A DNA stretch of 64,000 nt from Bos javanicus (Eukaryota > Chordata > Mammalia > Artiodactyla > Bovidae). Location of the stretch: positions 62,995,614-63,059,613 of the forward strand of contig NC_083882.1 of NCBI RefSeq assembly GCF_032452875.1. Reading direction: 5' to 3'. This document shows, one piece after another, positions 62,661-64,000 of this stretch (within the stretch, counting starts at the first letter, position 1; each line of letters begins with the position of its first letter). The position numbers were made by a program, and so were the translations under genes. The notes beneath the pieces are model-generated. The model searched no databases. It was not told the origin of the DNA and saw only the letters and a list, made by a program, of their open reading frames with translations.

Positions 62661-64000
62661 GACCTAACAGAAACAGAAGAGATTAAGAAGAGGTGGCAAG
62701 AATACACAGAAGATCTATACAAAAAAAGTCTTAATGACCCAGATAACCACAATGATATGGTCACTCACAGAAAGTTAGGCATCCGAAGTCAAGTGGGCCT
62801 TAGGAAGCATTACTAAAAACATAGCTAGTGGAGGTGATAGAATTCTAGTTGAGCTATTTAAAATCCTATAAGATGATGCTGTGAAAGTGCTTCACTCCAT
62901 ATACCAGCAAATTTGGAAAACTCAGCAGTGGCCACAGGACTGCTGTGTGAATGAAAAGGCCAGTTTTCATTCCAGTCCCAAAGGAAGGCAATGCCAAAGG
63001 ATGTTCAAACTACTTTTGAACATTCATTTCACAGGCTAGCAAGGTAATGCTCAAAATCCTTCCAGCTAGGTTTCAATAGTACATGAACTGAGAACTTCCA
63101 GATGTACAAGCTGGATTTAGAAAAGGCGGAGGAACCAGACATCAAATTGCCAACATCTGCTGAATCATAGAGAAAGCAAGGGAATTCCAGAAAAACATCT
63201 ACTTCCGCTTCACTGACTATGCTAAAGCCTTTGACAGTGTGGATCACAACAAACTGGAAAATTCTTAAAGAGATGGGAATACCAGATCACCTTATCTGCC
63301 TCCTAAGAAACCTGTATGCAGGTCAAGAAGCAACAGTTAGAACTAGACATGGAACAATGGACTGGTTCAAAATTGGAAAAGGAGTACATCAAGGCTGTAT
63401 ATTGTCACCCTGCTTATTTAACGTATACACAGAGTACATCATGAGAAATAGCAGGTTGAATGAGTCACAAGCTGGAATCAAGATTGCCAGGAGAAATATC
63501 AACAACCTCAGATATGCAGATGATAACACTCCAATGGCAGAAAGCAAAAAGGAACTAGACCATCAAGAGACTCTTGAAGAAAGTGAAAGAGGAGAGCGGA
63601 AAAGCTGGCTTAAGCCTTAATATTCAAAAAACTAAGATCATGACATCTGGTCCCATCACTTCACGGCAAATAGATGGGGAAAAAGTAGAAACAGTGACAG
63701 ATTTTTATTTTCTTGTGCTCCAAAATCACTGTGGAATGTGACTGCAGCCGCGAAAATTAAAAGACGCTTGGTCCTTGGAAGAAAATCTATGACAAACCTA
63801 GGCAACATATTAAAAAGCAGAGACATCACTTTGCCGACAAAGGTCTGCATGTCAAAGCTATGGGTTTTCCAATAGTCATGTATGGATGTGAGAGTTGGAC
63901 TATAAAGGAGGCTGAGTGCTGAAGAATTGATGCTTTCGAACTATGGTGTTGGAGAAGACTCATGAGAATCCCTTGAAATGCAAGGAGATCCAACCAGTCA
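62661..64000 (+). mobile_element. BovB LINE, runs off the window
   Basis: Sense BovB that starts about 130 bases further 5' than the 56530 copy ('gacctaacagaaacagaaga', 'aagaagaggtggcaagaata') and reaches 'gaaatgcaaggagatccaac' at the window edge. About 330 more bases would be expected to the family's 3' end. Confidence 0.95.
62665..63998 (+). pseudogene. BovB reverse-transcriptase remnant, edge copy
   Basis: Degenerate C-terminal half of the BovB ORF, cut by the window end. The start reads 'EEIKKRWQEYTEDLYKK', the linker before the RT. An insertion of about ten bases near 62941-62952 and scrambled text at 62996-63040 destroy the fingers region. The longest frame (63219-63620, 133 codons) keeps 'EMGIPDHLICLLRNLYA', 'GKGVHQGCILSPCLFNV' and the catalytic box 'LRYADDNTPMAES' before a frameshift near 63550. 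Later text has 'KVMSLLFNM' only in the reverse frame, a mirror artefact. It is more diverged than the copy at 56530. Confidence 0.9.

Noticed and set aside
1..64000. An organised multi-gene system (defence, biosynthetic or mobile cargo)
   Set aside because: No intact gene, no operon-like spacing and no conserved protein beyond dead BovB fragments. The window is ordinary repeat-rich ruminant DNA.

Overview
The window is ruminant nuclear DNA, most likely from a bovid or another pecoran. It carries ruminant-specific repeats throughout: about two dozen Bov-tA/Bov-A SINE units, four Bov-A2 dimers, thirteen pieces of the BovB (RTE-type) LINE, seven CHR-type tRNA SINEs and several artiodactyl L1 3' ends. 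Under these lies an older mammalian layer of L1M, L2, MIR, MLT/ERVL-type LTRs, MER2, MER5 and hAT-like fossils. I cannot tell cattle, sheep, goat or deer apart by eye.

I found no protein-coding gene, rRNA, functional tRNA, ncRNA gene, CRISPR array or origin. The only reading frames with recognisable protein similarity are broken reverse-transcriptase pieces of BovB, at about 26.5-27.5 kb (minus strand), 56.5-58.0 kb (plus strand) and 62.7-64.0 kb (plus strand, running off the window). The other open frames are short and fall in SINEs, LTRs or unique sequence without a familiar domain. The window looks intergenic or deep-intronic.

Layout: 0-8 kb is an L2 piece, an L1 3' end, then the longest SINE-poor stretch (3.5-7.0 kb) with AT-rich, TAAT-rich sequence that could be regulatory. 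8-20 kb is a dense SINE region with an L1M split by BovB, an ERVL-like LTR, L2 pieces split by Bov-tA, and an inverted Bov-tA pair. 20-28 kb holds MIRs, MER5, a full-length CHR SINE, LTR remnants, an L1 end with a 32-bp palindrome and a 1-kb BovB. 28-34 kb has a strong CTCF-type motif, MIRs and an AT-rich unique block. 34-39 kb has Bov-tA units, BovB and a 40-bp dinucleotide palindrome. 39-49 kb is comparatively repeat-poor with a GC-rich hairpin near 46.5 kb. 49-54 kb is a nested stack of L1, L2, BovB, LTR, CHR and Bov-A2. 54-64 kb has an MLT1 LTR, the longest recognisable BovB copies and a long antisense L1M composite.

No set of genes works together here. The biology visible is successive retrotransposition, with several insertions placed in order by nesting and target-site duplications (TSDs), plus candidate cis-regulatory elements in the unique sequence. 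Repeat family names rest on recall of family consensus patterns, not on a database search, so boundaries are good to roughly 5-30 bases for young elements and worse for old ones.
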